Assembly: GCA_046565985.1 (NCBI GenBank)
Contig: JBKHXN010000119.1
Coordinates: 1 to 33,862, forward strand
Reading direction: 5' to 3'
DNA: 33,862 nt
Source of the DNA: Polycyclovorans sp046565985
GTDB lineage: Bacteria; Pseudomonadota; Gammaproteobacteria; Nevskiales; Nevskiaceae
A program made the position numbers and the translations under genes. A model generated the notes under the pieces. That model was not told the origin of the DNA. It saw nothing but the letters and a program-made list of their open reading frames with translations, and ran no database searches. The stretch's first letter is position 1. Each line of letters begins with the position of its first letter. Shown here piece by piece: positions 24,598 to 33,095 of this stretch.

Positions 24598-24646
24598 TCG
24601 TAATATAGGGGTGAACCAGCGGTCAGTTGCGGGCCGCATATTACGA
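24598..24646. promoter_or_regulatory. Long-spaced 9-base inverted repeat in divergent promoter region
   Basis: TCGTAATAT (24598-24606) and ATATTACGA (24638-24646) are perfect inverted copies with centres 40 bases apart, within the 117-base gap between osmC and the S15 hydrolase gene. Each arm contains TAATAT, which could be a -10 element for its own direction, or the arms may be paired sites of one regulator about four helical turns apart. No -35 is convincing. Confidence 0.45.
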
Positions 24647-24667
24647 AATCAGGTGGAGGAGCATGTC

Positions 24668-27037
24668 ATGAAGCAGATGGCCCGGCTGGGGATGCTGTTG
24701 TGTCTGTGCGGCATGGCGGCGAGTGTACAGGCGGCGGTTCCCGCCAGTCTGTACGACATCGGCAACTGCGTGCGCTTCGACACACCGCCGCTGGACTATG
24801 TGTTCTGTGACGATGGCGTGCCGGCCGCCGGCGGCTCCACCGCCAACGTCGGCGGGCTCAGAGCCATCACCGTGCCCGCCGAGTACGGCGATGACGGTTA
24901 CACCGGGCTGCCGCCGAAGAAAATCCCCACCACCGTCTCCGGCGCGGACACCGACGGCAACATCGCGCTGGACGTGGACATCACCTGGCCGCTGTCCCCG
25001 CCGCCGGCCGAGGGCTACCCGCTGCTGTTCTTCATGCACGGCTGCTGCAGCGGCAACAAGACCAGCTGGGAATCCGGCACCAAGACGGCGGCCGGCAGCT
25101 TTGCCGTGGAGAGCGAGAAATGGCACTACAACAATGCCTGGTTCGCCTCGCGCGGCTACGTGGTGGTCAACTACACCTCGCGCGGCTTTGCCACCAATGG
25201 TCCCACCGGCCCCAACCGCGCCGGCTCCACCGGCCAGACACAGATCGACTCGCGGCGCTTCGAGATCAACGACTTCCAGCATCTGGCCTGCCAGGTGCTG
25301 GCCAACGCCAGCCAGTGGGACGCGATCAACGGCCGGACCAACCGCATCAACCCGAATGCGGTGGTCGCCACCGGGGGCTCCTACGGCGGCGGCTTTGCCT
25401 GGATGGCGCTGACCGATCCGATCTGGAACTGCAACGCCGAGACCGGCGCCGACGGCCAGCGCATGAAGCTCGCCGTGGTCGCCCCGCGCTACGGCTGGAC
25501 CGACCTGGTGTATTCGCTGGTGCCCACTGGGCGGCATTCGTCCCTGCCGACGGCGCTGCCGAGCACGGACGGCTGTGACTCCTCCGGCCGCAAGGTGGAC
25601 GGCAGCGCCTGCGAGACGCCGCTGCCCACCGGCATGCCCAAGCAGAGCATCAACGCCGGGCTGTACGGTACGGGCCTGAGCGGTGCCAACTTCCCCGCCT
25701 CGATCACCGAGGCGCAGAGCTGCCTGAGCGGCAGCTATCCCAGCGAATCCAACCCGGCCTGCAACAACACGCTGGCGACCATCCTGCCGGAGTTCCTGGC
25801 CGATCGTTCCGCCTATTACCAGCAGCACTGGTTCAACCGGATCGTCAGCGATCCGGAATACCGGATCCCGGTCTTCAACGCCGCCACGTTCACCGACCCC
25901 CTGTTCCCGCCGCACGAGAACCGGCGCATGCACAACCGCATCCTCGCGCTGCTGCCGGATTACCCGCTGAAGGCCTACTTCGGCGACTACCAGCACTTCG
26001 TGCAGAACAAGACCAAGGAGTGGGCCGATATCTGCGGCGAAAATCGTCGTGTCTGCACCGACGCGGACTTCTCGCGCCCCGCGCCGCCGCCCGAGGAGGG
26101 CACCGTCTTTGATTTCAACGCCCCGCCGGTTTCGCTGGTGCGTACCGGGGTGACCACCCGGCTGAATCGCTTCATCGACCACTACGCGAAGCCGGCCGCC
26201 AATCCGGCCCAGGCCGCGCCGAGCTTCGACGTGACCGCGGCCCTGCAGGTCTGCCCGGGCAAGGGAACCGAGACCCAGCCGGTGGACGAGCCGGGCGACA
26301 CCTTCACCGCCGCGCGCTTCGAATCACTGGCCAACGCCACGCGGACTTTCGACAGCGGCGGTTCGGCGCCAAGCTTCACTGCCGGCCCCACCGGCACCAC
26401 CACGACCTCGACGGCCGGCGGCGGCACCCACGCCGATCCGGTGGCCACCTCGCAGATGAGCAACAAGTGCTCGGTGCGTGCGGCCAGCGATCCGGCGCCC
26501 ACCGGGGTGGTGCAGTACACCTCGGCAGTGCTGGAGGACGATCTCACCCTGCTCGGCGCCGGGGTCATCACGGCGCTGTTCACCGCCTCGGGCGACAGCA
26601 ACAGCGTGCAGCTCAACGCGCGTCTTTATGAAGTGCTGCCCAACAACAGCGCGCTGATGGCCGACCGCGGCTTCCGCCGCCTCAGCGCCGCGGAAGTCAC
26701 CGGCGGGGTGATCAGATTCGAGCTGTTCGGCAACGGCTGGAAATTCACCAAGGGCAGCCGCATCCGCCTGGAACTGATGCAGGACGATGCGCCCTACCTC
26801 AAGTCCAGCACTCCGCCGTCCAGTCTCAGCCTGCAGCGGGTGGTGCTGAACCTGCCGGTGCGCACGACCAGCAGCGGGACGGGTGGCGGTACGGGCGACG
26901 GCGGTACCGGCGGCGGCACCTCACCGGTGCGCGGCGGCAGCGCGGCAGCCATCACCCCCTGGCTGCTGGGTGGCCTGCTGCTGGGTGCCCTGCTGCGCCG
27001 CCGCTGGCGGCGCAGTGCCCGGGCAGCGCCGCTGTAA
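24668..27037 (+). CDS. Secreted S15/CocE-type hydrolase with GlyGly-CTERM anchor
   Basis: 789 residues. Signal peptide 1-22 (SVQA-A). Alpha/beta hydrolase of the X-Pro dipeptidyl-peptidase S15/CocE group: FFMHGCCSGNK (oxyanion region), nucleophile S238 in GGSYGGG, and a jelly-roll PepX_C domain near 590-730 (SAVLEDDLTLLGAG through the NGWKFTKGSRIRLEL strand). It ends with a Gly/Thr linker, GGS (756-758), an 18-residue hydrophobic segment and RRRWRR: the GlyGly-CTERM signal that rhombosortase cleaves in type II secretion hosts. Substrate unknown; an esterase or peptidase. The start follows GGAGGA by seven bases; the in-frame extension upstream runs over osmC and lacks a signal. Many Cys suggest disulfides. 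Confidence 0.85.
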   Translation: MKQMARLGMLLCLCGMAASVQAAVPASLYDIGNCVRFDTPPLDYVFCDDGVPAAGGSTANVGGLRAITVPAEYGDDGYTGLPPKKIPTTVSGADTDGNIALDVDITWPLSPPPAEGYPLLFFMHGCCSGNKTSWESGTKTAAGSFAVESEKWHYNNAWFASRGYVVVNYTSRGFATNGPTGPNRAGSTGQTQIDSRRFEINDFQHLACQVLANASQWDAINGRTNRINPNAVVATGGSYGGGFAWMALTDPIWNCNAETGADGQRMKLAVVAPRYGWTDLVYSLVPTGRHSSLPTALPSTDGCDSSGRKVDGSACETPLPTGMPKQSINAGLYGTGLSGANFPASITEAQSCLSGSYPSESNPACNNTLATILPEFLADRSAYYQQHWFNRIVSDPEYRIPVFNAATFTDPLFPPHENRRMHNRILALLPDYPLKAYFGDYQHFVQNKTKEWADICGENRRVCTDADFSRPAPPPEEGTVFDFNAPPVSLVRTGVTTRLNRFIDHYAKPAANPAQAAPSFDVTAALQVCPGKGTETQPVDEPGDTFTAARFESLANATRTFDSGGSAPSFTAGPTGTTTTSTAGGGTHADPVATSQMSNKCSVRAASDPAPTGVVQYTSAVLEDDLTLLGAGVITALFTASGDSNSVQLNARLYEVLPNNSALMADRGFRRLSAAEVTGGVIRFELFGNGWKFTKGSRIRLELMQDDAPYLKSSTPPSSLSLQRVVLNLPVRTTSSGTGGGTGDGGTGGGTSPVRGGSAAAITPWLLGGLLLGALLRRRWRRSARAAPL

Positions 27038-27093
27038 CACTGCAGCAGGTGTTGCCGGCGAGGTGCCGCGCAGACTTCCCGGAACGACGGGCA

Positions 27094-27127
27094 CAAAAAA
27101 ACCGCAGCCTGGGCTGCGGTTTTTTTT
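27094..27127. terminator. Bidirectional intrinsic terminator
   Basis: ACCGCAGCC (27101-27109) pairs with GGCTGCGGT (27112-27120), preceded by a run of A and followed by a run of T, so it works on both strands. It ends the S15 hydrolase transcript from the left and the cold-shock transcript from the right, the two genes being convergent. Confidence 0.93.
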
Positions 27128-27141
27128 GACGCCGATTCGGC

Positions 27142-27354
27142 TTAGAGAGGACGAATCTGCGTTGCCTGCATGCCCTTCGGGCCGCGCGTGGCAACGTACT
27201 CGACCTTCTGGCCTTCGGTCAGGGACTTGAAGCCGCTGCCCTGGATTTCCTTGAAGTGGGCAAAGAGGTCTTCGCCGCCTTCAGAGGGGGTGATAAAGCC
27301 GAAGCCTTTGGCGTCGTTGAACCATTTGACGGTTCCGGTGGAAACATTGCTCAT
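27142..27354 (-). CDS. CspA-family cold-shock protein
   Basis: 70 residues, the full length of the family. Single OB-fold with RNP1 KGFGFITP (16-23) and RNP2-like DLFAHF (29-34), binding single-stranded RNA/DNA. Begins TGTVKWFNDAKGFGF, the family hallmark. It has an AGGA site nine bases before the ATG. An upstream gap of about 190 bases to the next sensible point holds its leader, as many csp genes have long leaders. It may not be cold-induced: paralogues are often constitutive. Confidence 0.95.
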   Translation of the reverse strand: MSNVSTGTVKWFNDAKGFGFITPSEGGEDLFAHFKEIQGSGFKSLTEGQKVEYVATRGPKGMQATQIRPL

Positions 27355-27632
27355 CTGTACATTCCTATAACGGTTGAAATACGGGCAAACCGCCCGTGGG
27401 GTTGCAAGCGATCAAGGAAGGCATCAAGGGTGTAGGGACGCAATGAAGCGACCGGGAACGCACGCTGATAACGCTACTTGAAACAACTGCGGGAGTTAAG
27501 GTACCTGAACCACTGGGGCTTGTCTAATCCGCCCTGGCTTGAATGATCCGCGCCCGCCCCCAACTCCTGTACCTGCGCCGGCCGGGCCGTGGTCCTGTCT
27601 GCCGCATCCATTTCACTGCAAACGGGAATCCC
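27355..27632. other. Divergent intergenic region: cold-shock leader and reductase promoter
   Basis: No gene is visible in these 278 bases. On the cold-shock side ACGGGC/GCCCGT (27381-27386, 27392-27397) forms a six-base stem with a five-base loop about 27 bases before the start codon, and ATCAAGG is repeated about 14 bases apart near 27409-27430. I could not place a confident promoter for either gene. A short open stretch before the reductase start is not conserved-looking. Confidence 0.4.
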
Positions 27633-28745
27633 ATGGCCGATCCATCACTGCTCCAGGCGCTGCAACTGGGCCCCTATCTGCTGCGCAACCGGGTGATCAT
27701 GGCCCCGCTCACGCGCATGCGCGCGGGTGCCGGCAATACGCCACACGAACTCAACGCCGAGTACTACCGGCAGCGCGCCAGCGCCGGTCTGATCATCGCC
27801 GAGGCCACGCAGATCTCGCCGCAGGGGCAGGGCTATCCGGCCACGCCCGGGATCCACTCCGCCGAGCAGGTGGCGGGCTGGCGCAAGGTTACCGAGGCCG
27901 TGCACGGCGCGGGCGGGCGCATCTTCCTGCAGCTCTGGCATGTGGGGCGGATCTCGCATTCCTCGTTCCAGCCCGACGGCGGACTGCCGGTGGCGCCCAG
28001 CGCCATCGCGCCCGGCGGCAAGACGCTGACGGCGGACTGGAAGAGCGTGCCCTTCGAGACGCCGCGCGCGCTGGAGACCGCGGAGATTCCCGCCATTGTC
28101 GCGGGTTACCGGCAGGCGGCCCTGCGTGCGCGTGACGCCGGCTTTGATGGCGTGGAAGTGCACGGTGCCAACGGCTACCTGCTGGACCAGTTCCTGCAGG
28201 ACGGAACCAACCGGCGCAGCGACCGCTATGGCGGCAGCCTGGAGAATCGTGCCCGCTTGCTGCTCGAGGTCGTGGACGTGGTGACCGAGGTCTGGGGCGC
28301 GGGCCGGGTGGGCGTGCGGCTCTCGCCCTACGGAACCTTCAACGACATGTCCGATTCCGACTACGCCGGCCATTTCACCCGGATCATCGGCTGGCTGTCG
28401 GAGCGCAAGCTGGCCTATCTGCATCTGATCGAGCCACGCGCCACCACCGCAGGCGGGTCCGACCAGATTGACGCCGGGGCGCCCGACGCCGCCGCGATGT
28501 TCCGCGAAGCCTTCGGTGGGGTGCTGATCTCCGCGGGCGGCTACACGCCGCAGACCGCCCAGGCGGCGGTCGCCAGTGGCCGGGTGGACGCGGTTGCCTT
28601 CGGGCGCCTGTTCATCGCCAATCCCGATCTGCCGCGGCGCATCGAACTGCAGGCCCCGCTCAACGCCTACCAGCGCGCGACCTTCTACGGCGGCGACGCG
28701 CGCGGTTATACCGACTACCCCAGCCTGGAAGCCGCCGGCGCCTGA
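27633..28745 (+). CDS. Old Yellow Enzyme family ene-reductase (NemA-like)
   Basis: 370-residue FMN TIM barrel that reduces C=C bonds of enones, nitro or nitrate esters with NAD(P)H. Seen: VIMAPLTRMRA (T27 contacts FMN), Q100 and W102 in LQLWHVGR, substrate-anion pair H177 and N180 in VHGANGY, and FGRLFIANPDLPRRI near the phosphate site. The length matches NemA-type enzymes. The start at 27633 is set by family N-terminus and a GGGAA four bases upstream; an upstream ATG adds 30 unlikely residues. Convergent with mgtE, ten bases apart. Confidence 0.93.
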   Translation: MADPSLLQALQLGPYLLRNRVIMAPLTRMRAGAGNTPHELNAEYYRQRASAGLIIAEATQISPQGQGYPATPGIHSAEQVAGWRKVTEAVHGAGGRIFLQLWHVGRISHSSFQPDGGLPVAPSAIAPGGKTLTADWKSVPFETPRALETAEIPAIVAGYRQAALRARDAGFDGVEVHGANGYLLDQFLQDGTNRRSDRYGGSLENRARLLLEVVDVVTEVWGAGRVGVRLSPYGTFNDMSDSDYAGHFTRIIGWLSERKLAYLHLIEPRATTAGGSDQIDAGAPDAAAMFREAFGGVLISAGGYTPQTAQAAVASGRVDAVAFGRLFIANPDLPRRIELQAPLNAYQRATFYGGDARGYTDYPSLEAAGA

Positions 28746-28754
28746 GCCGCGCAC

Positions 28755-30068
28755 TCAGGCCAGCAGCAGGCCGGAGAGCAGGGCGGCGATGCCCAGGAAG
28801 CTGAGAAACCCGGAGACGTCGGTCACCGTGGTGAGGATGATGGAGGAGGACTGCGCCGGGTCCTGGCCGAAACGCGTGAGCATGATCGGCACCAGGGCAC
28901 CGGCCACGCAGGCGATGGTCATGGACAGCACCATGGCCAGGCTGATGATCAGCGCCAGCCCCGCGCTACCGCTCCAGACATAGACACCCGCCGCGGTGGT
29001 CAGCGCCACGGCGGCGCCGTTGATCAGGCCGATGCGGAACTCCTTGAGCACCATGCGCAGCCACTGGCGGATGCCGATCTCGTGCAAGGCCAGGCCGCGC
29101 ATGGTCACCGCCTGGGCCTGGGCGCCGGCGTTGCCGGACTGGCCGGCCACCACCGGCAGCAGCACCGCCAGCGCGGTGAACTGGGCGATGGTGCTCTCGA
29201 ACACGCCCACCACCGAGGCCGCCAGAAAGGCGGTGAGCAGGTTGATGTGCATCCACAGCAGGCGCTTGCGCACGGCGAAGCCGACCGGTGACAGGGCACG
29301 CTCGTCCTTGCTCACGCCCACCATCATCTGCAGGTCTGCGCTGGTGGATTCCTGCAGGGCCCTCATCAGTTCGGCCGCGCGGATGACGCCGAGCAGCTGG
29401 CCGTGCAGGTCCAGCACCGGCAGTTCTTCCAGGTGCTGCTTCTCCAGCAGTTCCACCACCAGGTCGCGCGGGTCCACCGCGCTGACGCTGACGGTCAACG
29501 GGCGTCCCAGGGTGCCGAGCAGGCTGTCGGCGGGGGCCAGGGCCAGGTCCTGGAGGTCCACCACCGCCTGCAGGCGCAGCTGCTCATCGACCAGAAAGAC
29601 CGAGCGCAGGGTGCGCGGGCGGTTCTGGCGCAGGTGCTCCAGGGCCTGGGCCACGGTGGTCTCCGGGCGCAGCACGGCCACGCGGGTTTCCATCAGCGCG
29701 CCGGCGCTGTCGGCCGGGTAGCGGATCAGACGCTCCAGGTCCTGGGCGGTTTCCCGGTCGAGCCCGGCGAGCAGACGCTGGCGGGTGTCGGGTTCCAGGC
29801 GGATCAGGGTGGCGGCGGCCCGCCCCGGATCGAGTTCGCGCAGCAGGGCGCTGGCGACCGCGTCCGGCAGCGCGGTGAGCAGCCGCTCGGCGAGGCTGGG
29901 AATCAGGTAATCCCAGGTGGCGCGCAGGACATGGATGGGCAGCCGGCCGAGCAGCGGCGCGGCGTCCTCGGGCGGCAGCCGTTCCAGGGCCTGAGCCGCC
30001 TCGCGCGGGTAATCGAGCAGGAAGCGGTGCGTCAGGGCTTCGACGGCCGGCGTTGCGTGCTTGTTCAC
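28755..30068 (-). CDS. mgtE: MgtE-family magnesium transporter/channel
   Basis: 437 residues: MgtE_N superhelix (about 5-120), tandem CBS domains (about 125-240), then five membrane helices (from about 270). The pore region keeps PVVAGQSGNAGAQAQAV and the last helices ILTTVTDVSGFLSFLGIA with the conserved Asp. Mg2+ bound between the N and CBS domains normally closes the channel. The start is GTG, overlapping the stop of the preceding gene (GTGA). Last gene of the three-gene MscS/MgtE-N/MgtE unit. Confidence 0.93.
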   Translation of the reverse strand: MNKHATPAVEALTHRFLLDYPREAAQALERLPPEDAAPLLGRLPIHVLRATWDYLIPSLAERLLTALPDAVASALLRELDPGRAAATLIRLEPDTRQRLLAGLDRETAQDLERLIRYPADSAGALMETRVAVLRPETTVAQALEHLRQNRPRTLRSVFLVDEQLRLQAVVDLQDLALAPADSLLGTLGRPLTVSVSAVDPRDLVVELLEKQHLEELPVLDLHGQLLGVIRAAELMRALQESTSADLQMMVGVSKDERALSPVGFAVRKRLLWMHINLLTAFLAASVVGVFESTIAQFTALAVLLPVVAGQSGNAGAQAQAVTMRGLALHEIGIRQWLRMVLKEFRIGLINGAAVALTTAAGVYVWSGSAGLALIISLAMVLSMTIACVAGALVPIMLTRFGQDPAQSSSIILTTVTDVSGFLSFLGIAALLSGLLLA

Positions 30069-30916
30069 GGGTTTTCTCCTGGGCCGCGGCGCGGCGCGGC
30101 GGCCGGTGGCAGCAGCCGGGTCAGCCCTTCGACCAGGCCGGCGAGACCGAGCCAGTAGCCGTCGGCCATCTCCAGCCGGCCACGGCCGGCGTGCGGTCCG
30201 CCGCGCTCGGCGCTGAGGGCGCGCCGCAGTTCATCGTGATGCAGGACGCCCACCAGCCGTCCGTCGAGCGCCAGCACCGGCAGGGCCTCGTGGGTCTGCC
30301 AGGCGGGGTGGTCACGGCAGCTGGACGGATCGCTGCGCGCGGCCAGATGCGGGCTGTCCGGCTCCAGCAGGGTACTGAGCGGGGTGGCGGGTGCGGCGCG
30401 CAGCAACTCGGCCAGGCGCACGCGGCCCTGCAGGCGCTGCTCGCGGTCCACCACGAAGACCACGCGGTCGAGATCGCGCGCTTCCTCACGCAGGCGGCGC
30501 AGGGCCTCGGCGGCAGTGATCTCCGGCGGCAGCAGCGGCGGCTCCGGGTCCATCCAGGCGCCGACGGTCGTCTGCGGGTAGCCCAGCAGCAGACGCAGGG
30601 TCCAGCCCAGGCGCAGGGGCAGGGCCTCCAGCAGCGGATCGCGACGTTGCGCCGGCCATTGCCGCAGGGCCGTGGCGGCGAGCGCGGCCGGCATCTCGCG
30701 CAGCAGGGCGATGGCGGTATCCGTCGGCAGTTCCAGCAGGCAGCGCGCGGTATGGAACGGCATCATCCGCGCCAGCACCGGGCCGCCGAGGCGCGCCGGG
30801 ATGTGTTCCAGGAAGGCGGCGACGCAGTGGGCACTCTGTGTTTCGAGCACCGCGGCGGCGGCGTCCGGATGCCGGTCGAGCAAGGCCAGGCTGAGCTGGA
30901 TGCCGCCCTCATTCAC
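30065..30916 (-). CDS. Soluble MgtE_N-CBS protein lacking a channel domain
   Basis: 283 residues. It looks like the cytoplasmic half of MgtE: a helical N domain (about 5-118, with the closing GYPQTTVGAWM that matches YPADSAGALM of its neighbour) and CBS repeats (about 125-235, VVFVVDREQRLQGRVRLAEL, then LPVLALDGRLVGVLHHDELR). No membrane segment follows; the tail is Pro/Arg-rich. Probably a regulatory partner of the adjacent full-length MgtE or of the MscS-like channel; inferred. GTG start, overlapping the MscS-like gene by eight bases and the mgtE start by four. Not a truncation scar: the stop is clean and frame well kept. Confidence 0.8.
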   Translation of the reverse strand: MNEGGIQLSLALLDRHPDAAAAVLETQSAHCVAAFLEHIPARLGGPVLARMMPFHTARCLLELPTDTAIALLREMPAALAATALRQWPAQRRDPLLEALPLRLGWTLRLLLGYPQTTVGAWMDPEPPLLPPEITAAEALRRLREEARDLDRVVFVVDREQRLQGRVRLAELLRAAPATPLSTLLEPDSPHLAARSDPSSCRDHPAWQTHEALPVLALDGRLVGVLHHDELRRALSAERGGPHAGRGRLEMADGYWLGLAGLVEGLTRLLPPAAAPRRGPGENP

Positions 30917-31736
30917 CGGCCTGCTCCCGGATCAGCAGGGTGCAGGGCCGTTCACTGAACATCCGGCCGGGGATGGCGGTGCGCCCGTCGGGCATTTCCA
31001 GGATCACGCTGCGCGCGGTCAGCTCCACGATCTGCCCCTCCAGCTCGCCGAGCCGGATGCGGTCGCCCTCGCGGTAGCGGCCCTGCAGCTCGCGGATGCC
31101 CAGCAGATCCTCCACCCAGCTGCGCGCGCCCAGGCCAAAGGCCAGAGCCGCACCGCCGGCGACGCCGCCGAGCAGAATGCCGGCCAGCACCACCAGGAAG
31201 GTGGTATCCAGGCCGATCAGATCCAGGGCGATCACCAGCGCGATCACCCACACCGAGACCTGGGCGGCCGCGCCGAGCAGGCCGCGGTAATCCAGAGAGG
31301 CGGTGAGATCTTCCACCAGCCTGCGTGCAAACTGGCCCAGCGCGAAGGCAAACACCAGGATCAGCGCCGCCGCCGCCAGCAGCGGCAGTTGGGCGAGAAT
31401 GCGGTCCAGCCAGACCGCGAAGACGGTCAGCCCCAGCACCTGGCTGGCGGCCGTTAGAAATGCCAGCAGCACGATCCAGAACACCAGGGCCCCGATCACG
31501 CCCGGCATCCGCCCCGGCCCGCGCAGGCCGTGGTTGCCCGGCAGCAGCCGCGGCAGCAGGCGGCCCAGGCCCGTGGCCAGACGGGTGACGATGATCCGCA
31601 GCACGGTGGCCAGCAGCCAGCCCGCGAGCAGCAGCAGCAGCCCGCCGAAGAGCTTGGGCAGGTAGGCCGCGATCACCTCCAGCAGGCCGGTATAGAGGCG
31701 CTCCACGGTCGTGCTCCAGTCGGACTGCAGGCTCAT
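30909..31736 (-). CDS. MscS-like mechanosensitive channel (CmpX type)
   Basis: 275 residues with about four to five membrane helices (roughly 20-45, 78-100, 115-135, 160-180, 183-205), the last with the Gly/Ala-rich pore pattern GILLGGVAGGAALAFGLGAR, and a short beta domain (EGDRIRLGELEGQIVELTAR, TAIPGRMFSE). The TM-repeat layout without the large C-terminal cage resembles Pseudomonas CmpX. First gene of a unit with the soluble MgtE-like protein and mgtE. GGAG lies eight bases before the ATG. Confidence 0.85.
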   Translation of the reverse strand: MSLQSDWSTTVERLYTGLLEVIAAYLPKLFGGLLLLLAGWLLATVLRIIVTRLATGLGRLLPRLLPGNHGLRGPGRMPGVIGALVFWIVLLAFLTAASQVLGLTVFAVWLDRILAQLPLLAAAALILVFAFALGQFARRLVEDLTASLDYRGLLGAAAQVSVWVIALVIALDLIGLDTTFLVVLAGILLGGVAGGAALAFGLGARSWVEDLLGIRELQGRYREGDRIRLGELEGQIVELTARSVILEMPDGRTAIPGRMFSERPCTLLIREQAGE

Positions 31737-31884
31737 GGGGGCGCTCCGGGTGCAGGTGGAATGATTTTCAGCTTAGTCGCAGCGTGACAAAAACGCACGA
31801 CCGCCGCCGGGCTGGCGCCGCGGGGTGTGCGCAGGTGAAGATTCGGCGCAGAATCCGCTACACCACCACGGGGAGAAACAGGCA

Positions 31885-32295
31885 ATGGAATACATCAAGG
31901 CGTTTGTGGCCGGATTTGTGGCCACGCTGGTCTTTCATCAGGGGCTGCTGGCCGGCCTGCACGCCGCCGGCATCTCGCCGCGCGCGGCCTTCGACATGAC
32001 CGCCACCGCGCCGCTGCACGTGCCGGCGGTGATCTCGCTGGCGTTCTGGGGCGGGCTGTGGGGCATCGCGCTGTGGTGGGTGATCCGCTCCATGACCGGC
32101 GTGCCGTTCTGGAGCCTGGCGGTGGTGCTCGGCGCCATCGGCCCCAGCGTGGTCGCGCTGTTCATCGTATTCCCGCTCAAGGGTCTGCCGATGGCGGGCG
32201 GCTGGGACCCGAAGATCATCGTCGGAGCGCTGATGCTCAACGGCGCCTGGGGCCTGGGTGTGGCGCTGGTGATGCGGCTGCTGCTGCGCTTCTGA
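31885..32295 (+). CDS. Small four-helix membrane protein, function unknown
   Basis: 136 residues, nearly all hydrophobic: about four membrane helices (5-27, 45-68, 75-97, 115-135), with short loops (PLKGLPMAGGWDPK). I do not recognise a function; similar proteins are listed as uncharacterised membrane proteins in proteobacteria. The start at 31885 has GGGGAG nine bases upstream; upstream codons give a polar, His-rich run. It is divergent from the MscS-like gene and convergent with the next gene (four bases). Confidence 0.7.
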   Translation: MEYIKAFVAGFVATLVFHQGLLAGLHAAGISPRAAFDMTATAPLHVPAVISLAFWGGLWGIALWWVIRSMTGVPFWSLAVVLGAIGPSVVALFIVFPLKGLPMAGGWDPKIIVGALMLNGAWGLGVALVMRLLLRF

Positions 32296-32299
32296 AGGG

Positions 32300-33001
32300 T
32301 CAGCCTGCGGGCTGCAGACGGATCTGCAGCCGCAGGCCGGTGGCCCGCCAGGCCAGCCCGGTGAGCGGGTAGAGGCAGACCATCAGCAGGGCATAGCTCC
32401 ACTCGATGGCGTTGAGCAGAGCGCGCCGGTCTTCCACCAGGTACTGCAGCGGCAGGCTCGCCAGCCCCAGCAGGATCAGCAGGGCAAACAGCAGCAGGAA
32501 CAGCCGCCGCAGCGCCGCGGGGATCTGCGGTTGGCGCGCCAGCAGGCTGATCATCAGCATCTGCGCCAGCACGGTGAAGGCAAAGTACAGGTTGATGCCG
32601 TAGCGGCGCAGCAGCTGGTACACCGGCCCCTGCTCGCCGAGGAAGGTCGCATACAGCAGGTAGAACGCCGCGCCCACCAGCCCCAGCCCCAGCACGCAGC
32701 CGCGGCGGATGCGCGCCTGCGGCAGCAGGGCCCGGCACCACAGGGCCGCGACCCACCAGTACGCGGCGAGCACCACGGCATAGGGCAGCATCACTGCCCG
32801 GAAGCCGTATACGGCGTGACCCTGGCGCGTGGCGGCGCTGATCGAGGTGCAGCCGTCCAGGTAGGGCAGGCACCAGGGCACATGGCCGGCGTGCGCGGAG
32901 TACAGATACAGGCCGTGGATCACCAGAACCGGCAGCAGCGCCGCCAGCCAGGCCAGCCATTCGGGCGAGACGCCGGAGTCAGTGCGGGGGCGTGAACTCA
33001 T
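32300..33001 (-). CDS. Six-helix membrane protein, possibly Frag1/DRAM-like
   Basis: 233 residues with about six membrane helices. A periplasmic-side loop after helix 1 reads CLPYLDGCTSISAATRQG, with two Cys and the GCTSIS motif that I associate with bacterial members of the Frag1/DRAM/Sfk1 group; that link is tentative. No enzymatic motif is seen. The start at 33001 is followed directly by a plausible N-in helix; an upstream ATG adds 27 polar, Cys/Arg-rich residues. Divergent from the saccharopine dehydrogenase-like gene (94-base gap). Confidence 0.7.
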   Translation of the reverse strand: MSSRPRTDSGVSPEWLAWLAALLPVLVIHGLYLYSAHAGHVPWCLPYLDGCTSISAATRQGHAVYGFRAVMLPYAVVLAAYWWVAALWCRALLPQARIRRGCVLGLGLVGAAFYLLYATFLGEQGPVYQLLRRYGINLYFAFTVLAQMLMISLLARQPQIPAALRRLFLLLFALLILLGLASLPLQYLVEDRRALLNAIEWSYALLMVCLYPLTGLAWRATGLRLQIRLQPAG

Positions 33002-33095
33002 TGCGGATTCCAGGCCAGTTGCGCGGCGGATACGGATGGACGATTTGCCGCACAATGGCGGCCGTCCAGGGCAACACCTCACGTGGGAGTATGAA

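Noticed and set aside
24641..26182. Long minus-strand open frame opposite the S15 hydrolase
   Set aside because: No recognisable domain; the forward gene has signal peptide, active site and anchor.
27405..27435. Direct repeat ATCAAGG in the cold-shock leader as a repeat array
   Set aside because: Only two short copies; no regular unit, so not a CRISPR or iteron.
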